DNA of 64,000 nucleotides from assembly GCA_956465555.1 (NCBI GenBank), contig OY101127.1, positions 992,001-1,056,000 on the forward strand, given 5' to 3'. This document shows positions 63,072-64,000 of this stretch, piece by piece. Positions within the stretch are counted from its first letter, which is position 1; every line of letters begins with the position of its first letter. The stretch comes from Nitzschia sp. pyKryTriq1. Lineage: Eukaryota; Bacillariophyta; Bacillariophyceae; Bacillariales; Bacillariaceae. The notes under the pieces are model-generated. The model was not told where the DNA came from and made no database searches. It was given only the letters and a program-made list of their open reading frames with translations. The position numbers were made by a program, and so were the translations under genes.

Positions 63072-64000
63072 ATGTCTACTCGAGCATTGAAAGTGTCCGT
63101 GTCGGCAGTCCAGCGATTGGCAACGGCTGGCAGCACGCGAAGGTTTGCGGCCACCTCGTCGTCAGAAAACTTGGTCAAGACGGCGTGCTATGACCTTCAC
63201 AAGGAACTTGGAGGAGATATGGTACCATTCGCTGGGTATGAGTTGCCGGTTTTGTACAAGGGGGAGAATGGTGGAGTCATGAAGGAGCATTTGTGGTGCC
63301 GAGAAGAAGGAAAGGCCGCCATGTTTGATGTTTCTCACATGGGTCAGGTAAGAGGAGAGAAAAAGCAACCCTGCGAGAAATATGCTTGGCGTTGCACAGA
63401 AATAAGATACTTATGGCATTGTCTTCGGTCATAGATTCGCTGGCATGGAAAGGATCGGGCTGCATTTTTGGAAAAGATTGTCGTTGGAGACATCGCTGGT
63501 TTGGCACCTGGAAGTGGCCTGCTAAGCTTGGTCACCAATGCGAAGGGGGGTATCATCGACGACACTGTCATTACAAATGCTGGTGATTTCATTTACATGG
63601 TGGTAAATGGAGCCACAAAATTCGGAGACATGAAGCATTTTGAGGAGCAAATGGCAGCCTTTGATGGAGATGTTACCATGGAATATTTGGAGGATTCGAT
63701 GCAGCTTTTGGCCATTCAAGGTCCAGGAGCGGCCGCCGCTGTTGCCAAGATCCTGCCGGACGGGTTCGATCTGAGCAAGATGGCGTTTATGACTGGAGCT
63801 GATACTACTTTGGACGGCATTGAAGGATGCCGTATCACTCGGTAAGTTTCTACGTGACTCCGTTTCTTCTACTGTATTATCTAGCTTCTGGGGAACTTGG
63901 CATCTCATCCCTATCTTGAAAAACACAGGTGTGGATACACCGGAGAAGATGGTTTTGAAATCGCCATGCCCGCAGAGAATGCCGTCTCGATTGCCTCAAA
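63072..64000 (+). CDS. GCVT: Glycine cleavage system T protein (aminomethyltransferase), cut by the right edge
   Basis: Three exons are visible, 63072-63347, 63435-63841 and 63929 to the edge; introns are 87 bases each with GTAAG donors. ATG 63072 gives MSTRALKVSVSAVQRLATAG, an Arg/Ser/Ala-rich mitochondrial presequence. CYDLHKELGGDMVPFAGYEL, VMKEHLWCREEGKAAMFDVS, HMGQ|IRWHGKDRAAFLEK, LLAIQGPGAAA and R|CGYTGEDGFEIAM are hallmark T-protein segments. The enzyme transfers the aminomethyl group from H-protein to tetrahydrofolate, releasing ammonia, in the mitochondrial matrix; in diatoms it serves photorespiratory glycine breakdown. About 40% of the expected length of around 400 residues lies beyond the edge. 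Confidence 0.93.

Overview
The window looks like nuclear DNA of a diatom, probably a pennate one (inference). The reasons are: protein genes with few, short GT-AG introns; many serine, glutamine or aspartate homopolymer runs; N-terminal signal peptides ending in an A-F cleavage motif of the diatom plastid-targeting type; and several families that are expanded in diatoms (DUF6824, RGLE-type hypothetical proteins, acidic TPR-like and ankyrin proteins). No rRNA, tRNA, CRISPR or prokaryotic-type operon was seen. Most tracts between genes carry short GTAC/CCGG-rich palindromes.

Layout, left to right. 1-8.5 kb: a serine-rich gene cut by the left edge, a DoxX-like membrane protein, remains of a Ty1/copia retrotransposon with a near-tandem duplication, a signal-peptide-bearing kinase-PDZ-PP2C fusion, and a multi-pass membrane protein. 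9.5-21 kb: a THUMPD/Trm11-like methyltransferase, a TPR-like protein, a saccharopine-dehydrogenase-like oxidoreductase, a c-type cytochrome, an alpha-N-acetylglucosaminidase (GH89) and a small plastid-type secreted protein. 21.7-31 kb: HID1, an ankyrin protein, a mitochondrial dicarboxylate carrier and an RGLE-family protein. 31-41 kb: a seven-exon receptor-type nucleotide cyclase-phosphodiesterase, a cold-shock-domain protein, an AT-rich island with a GIY-YIG fragment, and a DUF6824 protein. 41-51.7 kb: an ABC1 kinase-beta-lactamase fusion, an LRR-like protein, a possibly broken cysteine-rich gene, a small VTFD-motif protein and a longin R-SNARE. 54-64 kb: a second VTFD-motif protein, a glycosyltransferase with duplicated modules, a small membrane protein, a beta-trefoil-like repeat protein with a hydrophobic Gly/Ala tail, a PPPDE-PUL protein, and the 5' part of glycine cleavage T protein.

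The genes do not form one pathway; they are a typical mixed eukaryotic neighbourhood on both strands. The most unusual items are the single-chain kinase-phosphatase with a plastid-like leader, the cyclase-PDE with a non-standard base-selectivity residue, the two-module glycosyltransferase in which one module has lost its acidic motif, and the palindromic intergenic motif. Splice sites were worked out by eye from reading frames, GT/AG signals and family alignment; where they are ambiguous the entry says so. No database search was possible.
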